64,000 bases of DNA from Aldehydirespirator sp963662645 (GCA_963662645.2 OY759762.1:3877131-3941130); one strand, 5' to 3'. Counted from the stretch's first letter, positions 40,231 through 49,327 are shown. Translations and numbers: made by a program. Notes: a model not told the origin generated them from the letters alone.

Positions 40231-41517
40231 ATGCCCCAAGCTGCGTTCGCCTCGTTCGGCTATCGCAGCTTCCGCTATTTCTGGTTCGGCGGATTCGTGG
40301 CCAACGCGGCCCGCTTCTTCCAGTATGTGGCTCTTCCCGCGGTGATGTGGGACCTGACCCGCAGCCCGGGCTGGGTCGGCTTCGCGGGGTTCGCGCAGTT
40401 CGCGACCATGGCGGTGATCGCTCCGGCCGCGGGCGTGCTGGCCGACCACTACCCGCGGCGCAGGATCCTCATGGTCTCGCAGTCGTTGATGGGACTGGTG
40501 GCCGCGGCTATGGCGCTGGCCTGGGTCCAGGGAGTGAGGTCGCCCACCGCCTATGTGGCCATGGCCGCGGCGTCCGGTCTGGCCGGGGGCCTGAATCTCC
40601 CTGCCTGGCAGGCTTTCGTGAGCGAGCTGGTTCCCAAAGATCTGCTCCTCAACGCGGTCACCTTGAACTCTGCGCAGTTCAACAGCTCCCGGCTGGTCGG
40701 CCCGATGCTGGGCGGCATCACCGTGGCTGCGGCCGGGCCGGCAGCCGCGTTCGGGGTCAGCGCTGTGGGCTGCCTCGGCGTGATCGGTGCGGTGGCGCGC
40801 ATCGAGTCCCGCCGGACCTCGGCGGCCGGAACTCCGAGCATGCGGCTGATCCGCAATACCCTGGCCGTGGCCCGTTACGTTCGAGCACGTCGCGGTCTCG
40901 TGGTCGCCTTTGTCACCGTGGCGCTAATCGGCTCGGTCGGCCTGCCGGTGCAGATGCTGGCAGTGGTCTTCGCGGAGGACGTGTTCGATCGGGGGCCGGG
41001 CGGGTTCGGGATCATGCTCACCATGGTGGGCGCGGGCGCGGTGGCGGCCACGCCGGTGGTGGCGTCGCTGGGAGGCCGGGTGCGCCGGTCGCAGATCCAG
41101 CGGGCGGCGCTCGTCATGTACGGCACGGCCGTGGCGGGCTTGGCGGCGGCACCCACGTTCCTGACGTTCCTGGTGCCGCTGGTGCTGATCGGGGCGGCCC
41201 ACCTAACTTCGGCCAGCTCGCTCAACACTGCGGTTCAGCTCCAGGTGGATGAGGAGCGCCGCGCGCAGGTGCTGTCGCTGTACGTGATGGTGCTCATGTC
41301 GTCGAACCCGCTGGGGCAGCTGGTGCTCGGCCAGCTGATCGAGCTGATCGGGCCGCGGCCCGCATTCGCCGCGTACGGCGCGGCGCTGGTGGCTGGCACC
41401 GCCGCGCTTCAAGCGCTGGGTTGGCTGAGCCACCTCGACATCGAGGTGGGGGAGTACTCCCCCGACGTGGTGCCCGAGGCCCATCCGACCACCCCGTCAC
41501 CTCCCCGCCCGCACTAG
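40231..41517 (+). CDS. MFS transporter (EntS/MFS_3-like exporter)
   Basis: A 428-residue protein with about 12 hydrophobic helices. The A-like motif GVLADHYPRRRILM follows helix 2, and NSAQFNSSRLVGPMLGG is typical of the MFS_3 group that includes enterobactin exporters and macrolide/tetracycline pumps. Likely a proton-driven exporter; substrate unknown. The ATG at 40231 lies behind a TACGGT box; residues encoded upstream are not needed. Confidence 0.88.
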   Translation: MPQAAFASFGYRSFRYFWFGGFVANAARFFQYVALPAVMWDLTRSPGWVGFAGFAQFATMAVIAPAAGVLADHYPRRRILMVSQSLMGLVAAAMALAWVQGVRSPTAYVAMAAASGLAGGLNLPAWQAFVSELVPKDLLLNAVTLNSAQFNSSRLVGPMLGGITVAAAGPAAAFGVSAVGCLGVIGAVARIESRRTSAAGTPSMRLIRNTLAVARYVRARRGLVVAFVTVALIGSVGLPVQMLAVVFAEDVFDRGPGGFGIMLTMVGAGAVAATPVVASLGGRVRRSQIQRAALVMYGTAVAGLAAAPTFLTFLVPLVLIGAAHLTSASSLNTAVQLQVDEERRAQVLSLYVMVLMSSNPLGQLVLGQLIELIGPRPAFAAYGAALVAGTAALQALGWLSHLDIEVGEYSPDVVPEAHPTTPSPPRPH

Positions 41518-41540
41518 GCCCCCGGTCGCGTGCGGCGTGA

Positions 41541-41669
41541 TCAGGCGGCGGTGCCCGGCATCGGCATCGGCAGCCGGGAGATCCGCTCGGCGAACCGCGC
41601 CGACTCGAAGCAGGCAACGCCCCCGATCTCGACCATGGTGTCCCACGGAGGGAGCAGTGCCGTCCTCAA
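41541..41669 (-). CDS. Possible small protein of unknown function, 42 residues
   Basis: On the minus strand a TTG-initiated frame begins 10 bp after the stop of the RecB-like gene and encodes LRTALLPPWDTMVEIGGVAC followed by FESARFAERISRLPMP and a short tail. The composition is protein-like (one Cys, amphipathic helix) and the position suggests co-transcription. No family recognised; it could be the remnant of a longer gene. An internal ATG (41636) would give 31 residues. Confidence 0.35.
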   Translation of the reverse strand: MRTALLPPWDTMVEIGGVACFESARFAERISRLPMPMPGTAA

Positions 41670-41679
41670 CGGCCGGTGC

Positions 41680-42639
41680 CTACAATCCGTACGGGTCGCC
41701 GTCGGGTGCGTCCTCTAGGAAGGCGGTGCCCTCGTCGCAGTCGGGCTGGACCGGGCACCATCGGCAGGCTGGGCCCGGCGTCACGCTCGGCTGGCGTGCG
41801 TCGCCGGCGAGCTCCACGTAGCGATGGGCGCCGTCGATCACCCGCTCGGCGGCCGACAGCAGCAGGTCGCGGGTGACGGCCTCCGGGTGGAACTGGCCCT
41901 GGTCGAGGTAGTAGGTGGCCAGCAGCCTGGGCGGCAGGATGCGCAGAGCCTCCAGCAGCGCGTAGAAGCGCAGGTCCTCTCGATGCGAGGGTGAGAATCT
42001 GCCCGTCTTGAAGTCGATGATGACCTTGCCGGCCACGGTGCCCTCGGGCTGGCCGAGCGTAAGGTCCGGCTTGCCCGACAGCACGATCAGCCCTCCGTGG
42101 AGCTCTGCCCGTATCGGGCTGTCGGTCGTCGGCCTCCATTTGGGCTTGAGCGGAGGGAAGCACTCCAGGAACTGGGTGATGGCCGCCCCGGCCTCGGCTC
42201 TCAGCTCGGCCCGCTCGGTCTCGTCGCAGCCCTGGAGGTAGTCGGCGATGCTCTTGTCGGCGTTGGTGAGGCGGGCCATGGCCTCGTCGACCAGCTCCAG
42301 CGGCGGTGCCTCCTGTTGCCAGTGCACCGACAGCTCGATGGCCTTGTGGGTAACCGTGCCCCGGGCGGTGGGGGGCGACCATCGGAACGGCTCGGCGAGT
42401 TCCGCCATGAACTTCCGCTCGCATCCGAGCGCCTGGGAGAGCCTGAACTTGCTCAGATACAGGACGTCGTCGTCGAACCGATCGGAGCCGATGGTGGCGA
42501 CCAGCGGCTTCAGGCGCTCCTCCAGCCGGCTTAGCAGCTCGTCCCGCAGGCCCGCGTCGAAGCTGGGCCGGTCTCCCTTCGGGGCGCCAAGCAGGCTCAC
42601 GACCTCCCGCTGGGCCGGGTTGTACTCGTCGGCGTACAT
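41680..42639 (-). CDS. RecB-like PD-(D/E)XK exonuclease family protein
   Basis: A 319-residue nuclease. Core motifs are GTVTHKAIEL (His and Glu region), SGKPDLTLG and IIDFKTGRFS (the D-x-K catalytic pair), followed by REDLRFYALLEAL. Near the C-terminus CRWCPVQPDC resembles the cysteine cluster that binds an iron-sulfur cluster in AddB/Cas4-like nucleases; a partner cysteine may be CERKF at about residue 73. It is a stand-alone nuclease, with no helicase next to it and no CRISPR array in the window. Confidence 0.85.
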   Translation of the reverse strand: MYADEYNPAQREVVSLLGAPKGDRPSFDAGLRDELLSRLEERLKPLVATIGSDRFDDDVLYLSKFRLSQALGCERKFMAELAEPFRWSPPTARGTVTHKAIELSVHWQQEAPPLELVDEAMARLTNADKSIADYLQGCDETERAELRAEAGAAITQFLECFPPLKPKWRPTTDSPIRAELHGGLIVLSGKPDLTLGQPEGTVAGKVIIDFKTGRFSPSHREDLRFYALLEALRILPPRLLATYYLDQGQFHPEAVTRDLLLSAAERVIDGAHRYVELAGDARQPSVTPGPACRWCPVQPDCDEGTAFLEDAPDGDPYGL

Positions 42640-42663
42640 GGGGCTGGGGAGCGGCTCCTAAGC

Positions 42664-43089
42664 GTGGCGGGGCTGTTGTCACACCCCGGCGCGACGATAG
42701 CCCTCGTGGGAATGACATCGCTCGACTTCGGGACCTCAGCCCGCTCGCTAGCCCGAGCGGCCCGCCTGCGCGGCCTCGTCGTGCCGGTCTTCGCCAGCCC
42801 GCCGCCCCGACCCGACCTCGACCGGTCCATCCGCCGACGCAACGGATCGCCGGTGGTCTCGGTCCGCCTGCGAGGCCGTCCCCGAGGGGCGGTACTCGCC
42901 GACATGATCGAGGGGATCGTGGTGGCCAACTACCTCGACGGCGCCCGAGCAGACCTCGTGCGGTCCGCCCTATGGCTGGCAATCGACGCCGACACCGACA
43001 CCGACGCCGGCCAGCTCACGCTGCAATCCGAGACCATGGAATCGGTCCCGGCTACGAGACCCCAACCCAACGCAGCCGCCGCAGCTTGA
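42664..43089 (+). CDS. Hypothetical protein, basic core
   Basis: A 141-residue protein I do not recognise. The core from about residue 17 (MTSLDFGTSARSLARAARLRG) is Arg-rich with VVPVFASPPPRPD, then VSVRLRGRPRGAVLADMIEGIVVANYL and an Asp/Thr-rich tail ending in five alanines. No signal peptide or transmembrane segment. It is divergent from the RecB-like gene with only 24 bp between the starts. GTG 42664 is the longest start; ATG 42712 is a reasonable alternative. Confidence 0.6.
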   Translation: MAGLLSHPGATIALVGMTSLDFGTSARSLARAARLRGLVVPVFASPPPRPDLDRSIRRRNGSPVVSVRLRGRPRGAVLADMIEGIVVANYLDGARADLVRSALWLAIDADTDTDAGQLTLQSETMESVPATRPQPNAAAAA

Positions 43090-43137
43090 TCTCGCCCGGG
43101 CTGGCGGTCGGCGAGACAGGGGATACGGTGCGAGAGT

Positions 43138-43221
43138 GCCCGGGTGGCGCAATTGGCAGACGCGGCCCGCTTAAAACGGGCTGTCCCAACGGACATGTGG
43201 GTTCGAGTCCCACCCCGGGCA
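43138..43221 (+). tRNA. tRNA-Leu (anticodon TAA)
   Basis: Class II tRNA with acceptor GCCCGGG/CCCGGGC, anticodon stem GCCCG/CGGGC with loop CTTAAAA (anticodon TAA, 43172-43174), a long variable arm (TGTCCCAACGGACA) and T-arm GTGGG-TTCGAGT-CCCAC. Discriminator A at 43221; CCA is not encoded. A TACGGT -10 box lies at 43124-43129, 8 bases upstream. Confidence 0.95.
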
Positions 43222-43361
43222 CGCCAGAACGCGGCCAAGATCCATGTCAGTAGTGCAATTCATCCACCAATCGGGCGTTGCTGTCCACTTGTATGCCCCA
43301 TGGCGCGTGCCCTATGGCGCGATCTCATCGAGCCGCGTGGATCAGAGGCCTCCGCGTAACG

Positions 43362-44918
43362 ATGACAAGAGCTGAGAGCTTCTTGGCGGAGCTGACCGGG
43401 GGGACCTTTCGGGAGTGGTCGCAGGAAGTCGTAACAGCCGACCCGCTGGCGTTCGGCGAGAACCAGGCCTACGCCACCCGGTTGGCAGAACTCCAGGCGG
43501 ACGACCCGCTGGCCGAGGCATCCAAAGTCGGGTTTGGCACAATCGGTGGCCACGCGGTTGCGTTGATCTCCAGTGACTACGAGTTCGTAGCAGGCACGCT
43601 TGGCATCGCCGCGGCCGAACGGGCAGCCCGCGCCTTCGGGATCGCCACAGTCTCCCGAAGGCCGGTCATCAGCATCTGCCAATCGGGCGGGACTCGGATG
43701 CAGGAGGGCACGCCCGCCTTCATCAAGATGCTGTCCATCGGCGCGGCCATCTCCGAGCATCGCGAGGCCGGGCTTCCCTATCTGAGCTACTTGATGGATC
43801 CCACGATGGGCGGAACCCTTGCGGCGCTGGGCACGCAGGGACATCTTGTGTGGGCCGCTCCGGGTGCTTCGATCTCTCTCACGGGCCCCCGGATTGTGGA
43901 GGCAGTCACAGGCTGCCCGTTTCCCCGCGACGAGATCAGCGCCGAAGCCGGTCTGCGGCGGGGACTGGTCGACGACATCGTTCAGCCCGACGAGTTGGCC
44001 CCGCGCATAGCAGAGTGGCTCGACATCGTCGGTCGCAAGGTTGCGCCCCCTGCGATCCCGGCGAGCCCGTCAGTTTCGGCGCCGGTTGAGACTCAAGCCC
44101 GGCGACGGCCCGACGCGTGGCGCAGCGTGACTCGATCCAGGGCGCGAGACCGCCCGTCGATCGAATCGGTGATCGAGGCATCGGGCGCGCCCCTGATAGA
44201 GATTCGCGGCGACCGCGCTGGTTCGGACGATCGCAACCTGCTCACGGGATTCACCAGTCTCGGGGGCGAGCCCGCAGTCGCGGTCGGCTTCCGCAGGCCG
44301 CAGGGCCGTGGAGCCGAGGTCTCTCCCGGCGGCTACCGCAAGGCGCAGCGGGCGATATCCATTGCGGAGGAGCTGGGTCTGCCCCTCGTGTCCTTCATTG
44401 ACACCAAGGGCGCAGGTGCAGGCATCGACGAGGAGTCCGAAGGCCTCGCCCATGCCGTCGGCTCTCTCATTCGCGAACTCCTAGGGGTGCGGATACCCAC
44501 GGTCTCGGTCCTGATGGGTGAGGGCTCTGGGGCTGGAGCGATCGCCCTGGTGGCTGCTGACTCGGTGATCGCCCTCGAGAATGCGTGGCTGGCGCCCATT
44601 GCCCCAGAAGCTGCCTCAGCCATTCTCTTCCGTAGCACCGAGAGGGCGGCACACATGGTTAGGGGGCAGGCAGCTGAAGTCGAGGCGCTGCGAGACGAGG
44701 GACTCATCGATTCGGTCGTGCCTGAACGACCCACAGTGACAGAGACCTCAGAGATGCTGGTCAACGCCATCGCGAGCGCGTTGCGCAAGACAGCGGCGAT
44801 GCCTCCAGAGGAGCGACTGCTAGCTCGCCGCGCAAACGTCAGGTCGTTGGCACGCCAGCATCTGACCATCCGTGAGCCCGCGCCATCCCTAGACGTCGAG
44901 AGCCTTCCTTTCGATTGA
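43362..44918 (+). CDS. Fused acetyl-CoA carboxylase carboxyltransferase (AccD-AccA)
   Basis: A 518-residue fusion. The N-terminal half is beta-like (FGTIGGHAVALISSDYEFVAGTLG, SGGTRMQEG, PTMGGTLAALG). The C-terminal half is alpha-like (FIDTKGAGAGIDEESEGLAHAV, LMGEGSGAGAIAL, LAPIAPEAASAILF). Both halves of the crotonase-type active site are present. The beta zinc-finger is missing. With biotinylated AccBC it should make malonyl-CoA or carboxylate a related acyl-CoA. ATG 43362 is used; the preceding in-frame stretch from 43278 looks non-coding. Confidence 0.9.
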   Translation: MTRAESFLAELTGGTFREWSQEVVTADPLAFGENQAYATRLAELQADDPLAEASKVGFGTIGGHAVALISSDYEFVAGTLGIAAAERAARAFGIATVSRRPVISICQSGGTRMQEGTPAFIKMLSIGAAISEHREAGLPYLSYLMDPTMGGTLAALGTQGHLVWAAPGASISLTGPRIVEAVTGCPFPRDEISAEAGLRRGLVDDIVQPDELAPRIAEWLDIVGRKVAPPAIPASPSVSAPVETQARRRPDAWRSVTRSRARDRPSIESVIEASGAPLIEIRGDRAGSDDRNLLTGFTSLGGEPAVAVGFRRPQGRGAEVSPGGYRKAQRAISIAEELGLPLVSFIDTKGAGAGIDEESEGLAHAVGSLIRELLGVRIPTVSVLMGEGSGAGAIALVAADSVIALENAWLAPIAPEAASAILFRSTERAAHMVRGQAAEVEALRDEGLIDSVVPERPTVTETSEMLVNAIASALRKTAAMPPEERLLARRANVRSLARQHLTIREPAPSLDVESLPFD

Positions 44919-44990
44919 TGCCTGACCGTGGTCGGCGGCTCCGCGATGGCGGCTTCGGTGTAGGTTTCGGGTGATCGGGGAGGTCTGCCG

Positions 44991-45428
44991 GTGTTCCGTC
45001 TGAAGTCGCTGGATCACGTCGTTCTGCGGGTGACCGATGTTGAGCGGTGTCTGGAGTTCTATGAGACCGTGCTCGGCTGCACCGTCGATCAGGCCCGGGC
45101 GGAGATCGGGTTGTACCAGTTGCGTGCGGGGGACTCCATAATCGACCTGGCGGATGTGGCCGGCCCGATCGGGAGCGAGGGCGGTCCTGCACCAGGTGCC
45201 GAGAGCCACAACATGGACCACTTCTGCATCCGTATCGAGCCCTTCGATGAGGATGAACTCCGCGAGCACTTCGCGAGCCACGGCATTGAGGCTGGACCCG
45301 TGCTCAACAACTGGGGCGGCGATGGACGGGGACCGTCGATGTACATCAGGGATCCGGAGGGAAACGGGATCGAGCTCAAGGGGCCTCCCACTCACCCGTA
45401 CGACCCCGACGTCGGCTACGTGCCCTGA
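44991..45428 (+). CDS. VOC (glyoxalase/dioxygenase superfamily) protein
   Basis: A 145-residue single-domain protein of two beta-alpha-beta-beta-beta units: SLDHVVLRVTDVERCLEFYETVLG at the N-terminus and MYIRDPEGNGIELKGPP near the end, with candidate metal ligands His (HFCI) and Glu. GTG start with GGGGAGG 8 bases upstream. Activity (lyase, isomerase or resistance protein) cannot be fixed. Confidence 0.87.
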   Translation: MFRLKSLDHVVLRVTDVERCLEFYETVLGCTVDQARAEIGLYQLRAGDSIIDLADVAGPIGSEGGPAPGAESHNMDHFCIRIEPFDEDELREHFASHGIEAGPVLNNWGGDGRGPSMYIRDPEGNGIELKGPPTHPYDPDVGYVP

Positions 45429-45501
45429 TCGGATCCGTACCCGTCGACAAGCCGCGTCGGCTGACGCGCCGACTGGGCTCAATGTGCGCTCTGCAGCCGC
45501 A

Positions 45502-45507
45502 TAAGGT
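45502..45507 (+). promoter_or_regulatory. Candidate -10 box for the oxidoreductase gene
   Basis: TAAGGT lies 45 bases upstream of ATG 45553, allowing a leader that contains AAGGAGG. Confidence 0.35.
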
Positions 45508-45552
45508 ACCCATGCTGCAAGTACGCATGCTGCATTCTTGAAGGAGGCACCA

Positions 45553-46422
45553 ATGGCTCGTTGCGCATTCGTCGGACTGGGGGTGATGGGCTATCCCATG
45601 GCCGGTCACCTGGTCTCAGCAGACCACGACGTGACGGTCTACAACCGCACGGCGTCCCGGGCCGAGGCCTGGGTGGCCGAGCACGGCGGCACGGCCGCGC
45701 CGACACCTGCTGACGCAGCCGCCGATGCCGAGTTCGTGTTCGTGTGCGTGGGCAACGACGACGACGTGCGCTCGGTGACTCTCGGCCGTGGTGGCGTGTT
45801 GGAGTCGATGGCGGCCGGGTCGGTGCTGGTGGACCACACCACGGCATCGGCCGATCTGGCGCAGGAGCTGCATGCAGCTGCGAGCGAGCGGGGTGTCGGC
45901 TTCGTAGACGCGCCGATCTCGGGGGGCCAGGCCGGCGCCGAGAACGGCGCGCTAACCGTGATGTGCGGTGGCGACGGGGTCGATTTCGACCGGGCCGAGC
46001 CGGTGATCGACGCCTACGCCAAGGCGGTGACCCTGCTGGGCGGTCCGGGCAGCGGCCAGCGCACCAAGATGGTGAACCAGATTTGCATCGCAGGGCTGGT
46101 CCAGGGCTTGGCCGAGGGGATCGACTTCGCCCGCCGGGCCGGACTCGACGTCGAGCAGGTAGTGGCCACGATCTCGCAAGGCGCGGCCGGGTCGTGGCAG
46201 ATGGCCAACCGGGGCGTGACCATGGCCCGCCGCGAGTTCGACTTCGGCTTCGCCCTCGACTGGATGCGCAAGGATCTGGCCATCTGCTTCGCGGAGGCCG
46301 AGCGCATCGGCGCCACCCTGCCGCTCACCGCGGCAATCGACCAGTTCTACGCCCGCCTCCAGCGCCAGGGTCACGGCCGCTGGGACACCAGCTCACTCAT
46401 CGAACTGCTGGTCGACGACTAA
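45553..46422 (+). CDS. NAD(P)-dependent beta-hydroxyacid dehydrogenase (3-hydroxyisobutyrate dehydrogenase-like)
   Basis: A 289-residue Rossmann-fold enzyme. It has GLGVMGYPMAGHL (about residues 8-20), substrate-binding DAPISGGQAGAENGAL and the catalytic lysine segment GQRTKMVNQI. It should oxidise a 3-hydroxy acid such as 3-hydroxyisobutyrate or tartronate semialdehyde. ATG 45553 follows a very good AAGGAGG. It is convergent with the SOD gene 27 bp away. Confidence 0.92.
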   Translation: MARCAFVGLGVMGYPMAGHLVSADHDVTVYNRTASRAEAWVAEHGGTAAPTPADAAADAEFVFVCVGNDDDVRSVTLGRGGVLESMAAGSVLVDHTTASADLAQELHAAASERGVGFVDAPISGGQAGAENGALTVMCGGDGVDFDRAEPVIDAYAKAVTLLGGPGSGQRTKMVNQICIAGLVQGLAEGIDFARRAGLDVEQVVATISQGAAGSWQMANRGVTMARREFDFGFALDWMRKDLAICFAEAERIGATLPLTAAIDQFYARLQRQGHGRWDTSSLIELLVDD

Positions 46423-46449
46423 CTCGCGGCGAGCCGACCACGCGGGACG

Positions 46450-47043
46450 CTAGCCGGTGGCGGCGTAGTTGGTGGAGGCGAACTCCCAGTTGATTAGGTG
46501 CTCGATGAAGGCGTCTACGTAGGCGGCTCGGGCGTTCTGGTAGTCGAGGTAGTAGGCGTGCTCCCAAACGTCGATGGTGAGCAGGGCCCGCTGGCCGTGG
46601 CGCAGGGGCGTGTCGGCGTCGTCGGTGTTGACGATGCTGAGGCCCTCGTCGTCGGCCACCAGCCAGGTCCAGCCCGATGCGAAGTTGCCCACCGCGGCCG
46701 CGGCGAACTGGGCGTTGAAGGCGTCCAGCGACCCGAAGCTGCGTTCCAGGGCGGCCAGGAGTTCGCCTGAGGGTGCCTCGACGCTCCCCGGACTCATCGA
46801 GTCCCAGTAGAAGGCGTGGTTCCAGGCCTGGGCCGCGTTGTTGAACAGCGCCGACGGCATGTCGGCCGCGGCCACGATGTCCTCCAGCGAGGCGGCCTCG
46901 TGAGCAGTGCCCGCGATCATCCGGTTGAGGTTGGCCACATAGCCGGCGTGGTGGCGGCCGTAGTGGAAGCTCATCGTGCGCTCCGATATGTGGGGCGCGA
47001 GTCCGTCGAGCGGGTAGAGGAGAGGGGCATGCTCGATCGTCAT
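46450..47043 (-). CDS. sodB: Superoxide dismutase, iron type
   Basis: A 197-residue Fe/Mn-SOD. Metal ligands are His in FHYGRHHAGYV, His in FNNAAQAWNHAFYW, and Asp and His in DVWEHAYYLDYQN. The AAQ-x-WNH arrangement, with Gln in the first half, is characteristic of iron SODs. It detoxifies superoxide in the cytoplasm. ATG 47043 is chosen because the family begins just before the PL-x-PLDGL segment. A TATATT about 45 bases upstream could be its -10 box. Confidence 0.93.
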   Translation of the reverse strand: MTIEHAPLLYPLDGLAPHISERTMSFHYGRHHAGYVANLNRMIAGTAHEAASLEDIVAAADMPSALFNNAAQAWNHAFYWDSMSPGSVEAPSGELLAALERSFGSLDAFNAQFAAAAVGNFASGWTWLVADDEGLSIVNTDDADTPLRHGQRALLTIDVWEHAYYLDYQNARAAYVDAFIEHLINWEFASTNYAATG

Positions 47044-47167
47044 GGCGAGGCGCGCTCTTTTCGAAGGCGAGGGGAGATTCCGAATATACGCAGCGCCGCA
47101 GCCCAAGAGGCGGCGGTGTGCCCAATGTCACCGTCCGACGGAAGCGTCCCGCAAGCCGCCCTCGGCT

Positions 47168-48046
47168 CTATCCGGCGAACAGGTTGGTGGGCTGGCCGAC
47201 GGCGTCGACGTCGGCGGCGAAGAGCGCTCCTGCGTTGGGCTCGCCCTTGGTGCTGATGCCGGCGAGCTCGTCTCGTCCGGTGGTGATGTAGAGCGTGTCT
47301 AGGTCGGGACCGCCGAAGCAGCAGCAGGTGGTCAGGGGCGAGCCCGGCGTGGCCACGGTCTCGAGCGGTTCGCCGTCGGGCGAGAACCGCTGCACCTGGT
47401 AGCCGCCGAACATCGCCACCCAAAGGCAGCCGTCGGCGTCGACCGTCATGCCGTCGGGGCCGCCGGTGCTGCCGTCGAACGTGATGAAGGGGCACCGCCC
47501 CTCGATCTCGCCGGTGTCGGGGTCGTAGTCGAAGCGGTCCACCCGGAAGGTCAGCGTGTCGATGTAGTACATCGTGGCCTGGTCGGGGCTCCAGCCGATG
47601 CCGTTAGAGATCATCACGTCGGAGAGCACCCGTCTCGCCGTGCCGTCGCCGTCCACGCGGTGCAGCGAAGCCACCGGCGCTCCGGGTTCGGTATGGCTGA
47701 GAGTTCCCTGGAACAGCCGGCCCCGGGGGTCGACCGCACCGTCGTTGGTGCGGTTCGACTCGGGCTCTCCCGGCAGTTCGATCACGGTCTCGATGGCGCC
47801 GACCCGGTCGGTGAGCGCCACCGAGGGTCCCAGGCCGAGGGCCAGCCCTCCGCCGGCGCGGGGAGCGGCGTTGCCGACCATGTCCGGGTAGCGCCACACC
47901 CCAACCGGCTGGCCCGTGCCGTGATCGAGGCGGTGCACGGCCTGCCCGTTGATGTCCACCCACACGAGCAGGTCCTCCACCGGCGACCACACGCAACCCT
48001 CGCCCAAGCCGGCCTCGGCGGCGTGCACGACCTCCGCGTTGATCAT
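47168..48046 (-). CDS. SMP-30/gluconolactonase/regucalcin-family protein
   Basis: A 292-residue beta-propeller lactonase. It has GEGCVWSPVEDLLVWVDI with the metal-binding Glu, RTNDGAVDPRGRLFQGTL, MISNGIGWSPDQ and GGPDGMTVDADGCLWVA with the Asn and Asp ligands. It probably opens a sugar lactone. It starts 48 bp after the PhyH-like gene stop on the same strand. Confidence 0.92.
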   Translation of the reverse strand: MINAEVVHAAEAGLGEGCVWSPVEDLLVWVDINGQAVHRLDHGTGQPVGVWRYPDMVGNAAPRAGGGLALGLGPSVALTDRVGAIETVIELPGEPESNRTNDGAVDPRGRLFQGTLSHTEPGAPVASLHRVDGDGTARRVLSDVMISNGIGWSPDQATMYYIDTLTFRVDRFDYDPDTGEIEGRCPFITFDGSTGGPDGMTVDADGCLWVAMFGGYQVQRFSPDGEPLETVATPGSPLTTCCCFGGPDLDTLYITTGRDELAGISTKGEPNAGALFAADVDAVGQPTNLFAG

Positions 48047-48094
48047 CTCAGCATTATCCCGGCTCTCGGTCCGGGCGGCGGTGCGGTGCCATGC

Positions 48095-49327
48095 CTAGGC
48101 GTCCGCGTGCTGAAGGGCGGCCGGCGTTTGGCTGACATTGTGGTGGGCGTTCTCGCGCACCGAGCCCAGGTCGGCGCCGATGGTGTTGCCTCTCTCGCCG
48201 GGCAGCGAGAAGCCGGTGTACATCACCCTGCGCTCCTGCTCGACGGGCGCGTAGCTCATGTGGAGGGTGCAGCTCAAGTGCACGGTGACGTCCCCGGTCC
48301 GGGTCGGCAGCGGCACGATGGGAAGGTCGAGATAGGGGTGGATGAAGTTGGGCTGCACGTTGGCCCGGTGCGAGCCGGCCACCACGGCCAGCTGGCCGGA
48401 GCGGGCGTCGGCGCCGGTCACCGAGATCCCGGTCGTCATGGCGCAGCAGTCGTAGCTGTGCCGCCCGAGGCTGCAGTCCTTGTGCCACGGGAGGTCGGAG
48501 ATGCCCGACACCACGTCCAGCGGCTTCACAAGCGCCTCGATGGCGTTCTCACCGTGCACCCGGGTTCTTGAAACATGGCCATCGTCGGTGAGGGCGCCGA
48601 TGCGGGCGTGGCGGGGATCGTTGAGAAGATCGTGGGCGGTGGCCGAGTGCTCCTGGAAGAACCGCATCCTCACGCACCGGTTCGAGCCGTCGCCGGTGGT
48701 GGCCCACCAGCTTCGGTCGTCGTCGTGGCAATAGAGGGGCAGGGCCCGGTCCATGTCGGCGGACATCTCGGCCATCATCTCCTCGGGCCACCAGCCCTCG
48801 AGGTGGAGGAAGCCGGCCTCGCCCAGGAAATACGCCATCTCGGCGTCGTCGTCCTCGGGCGTGAACCGTCGGCCCAGATCGAGCGGCTGGCCGTGTTGGT
48901 CGCGGAACTCGATGTCGCCGGGCTCATGGACTGCTCGGCCGTCGATGACGGCCCGCAGCACCGGCCACCACTTGAGCCAGCGGAAGTGGTCGGCCATGGG
49001 CAGGCGGGTGACGAGGGAGGTGGCCAGGGTCTGGGGAGTCTGGAGGTCCTGCAACAGGTCGCTGAAGGAGCTCCGATCGAGCTCCACAACGACCCGGGCG
49101 CCGGCTGTGCCGCGTCGCAGCTCGATGGTGTGCTCGGTCGGCTCGAGGGTGAAGCGCGTGCCCTCGACGTCGATCCCGAGCGCCTTGGCGCCCACCAGCG
49201 CCGCGCCCCGGGCCGCGAGCCGCCCGTTGCGGCGGAGCAGGTCGGGCAGTTCGTCGGCCACGAACGTGACAGGGTCGATCAGGACCACATCGGCATCGAG
49301 CCGGGTGCGCATGTCGACCGAGACCAT
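48095..49327 (-). CDS. Phytanoyl-CoA dioxygenase (PhyH)-like protein, long form
   Basis: A 410-residue protein. The C-terminal half is a PhyH fold with LPWHKDCSLGRHSY (H-x-D iron ligands), GSHRANVQPN and a distal His in DVTVHLSCTLHMSYAP. The N-terminal ~130 residues are unlike PhyH and include an SCP2-like stretch (IELRRGTAGARVVVELDRS). It is divergent from the amidohydrolase gene, sharing a 140-bp promoter region, and sits ahead of SMP-30. Confidence 0.8.
   Translation of the reverse strand: MVSVDMRTRLDADVVLIDPVTFVADELPDLLRRNGRLAARGAALVGAKALGIDVEGTRFTLEPTEHTIELRRGTAGARVVVELDRSSFSDLLQDLQTPQTLATSLVTRLPMADHFRWLKWWPVLRAVIDGRAVHEPGDIEFRDQHGQPLDLGRRFTPEDDDAEMAYFLGEAGFLHLEGWWPEEMMAEMSADMDRALPLYCHDDDRSWWATTGDGSNRCVRMRFFQEHSATAHDLLNDPRHARIGALTDDGHVSRTRVHGENAIEALVKPLDVVSGISDLPWHKDCSLGRHSYDCCAMTTGISVTGADARSGQLAVVAGSHRANVQPNFIHPYLDLPIVPLPTRTGDVTVHLSCTLHMSYAPVEQERRVMYTGFSLPGERGNTIGADLGSVRENAHHNVSQTPAALQHADA

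Noticed and set aside
41530..41718. Plus-strand 62-residue frame
   Set aside because: No ribosome-binding site or recognisable motif; it runs into the RecB-like gene antisense, and the minus-strand frame there looks more protein-like.
41680..42639. Cas4 of a CRISPR system
   Set aside because: The nuclease has the DFKTG core and a Cys cluster, but there is no array or other cas gene, so a general RecB-like exonuclease is the safer call.
43138..43361. Integrated element attachment site at tRNA-Leu
   Set aside because: No integrase gene or repeat of the tRNA 3' end was found nearby.
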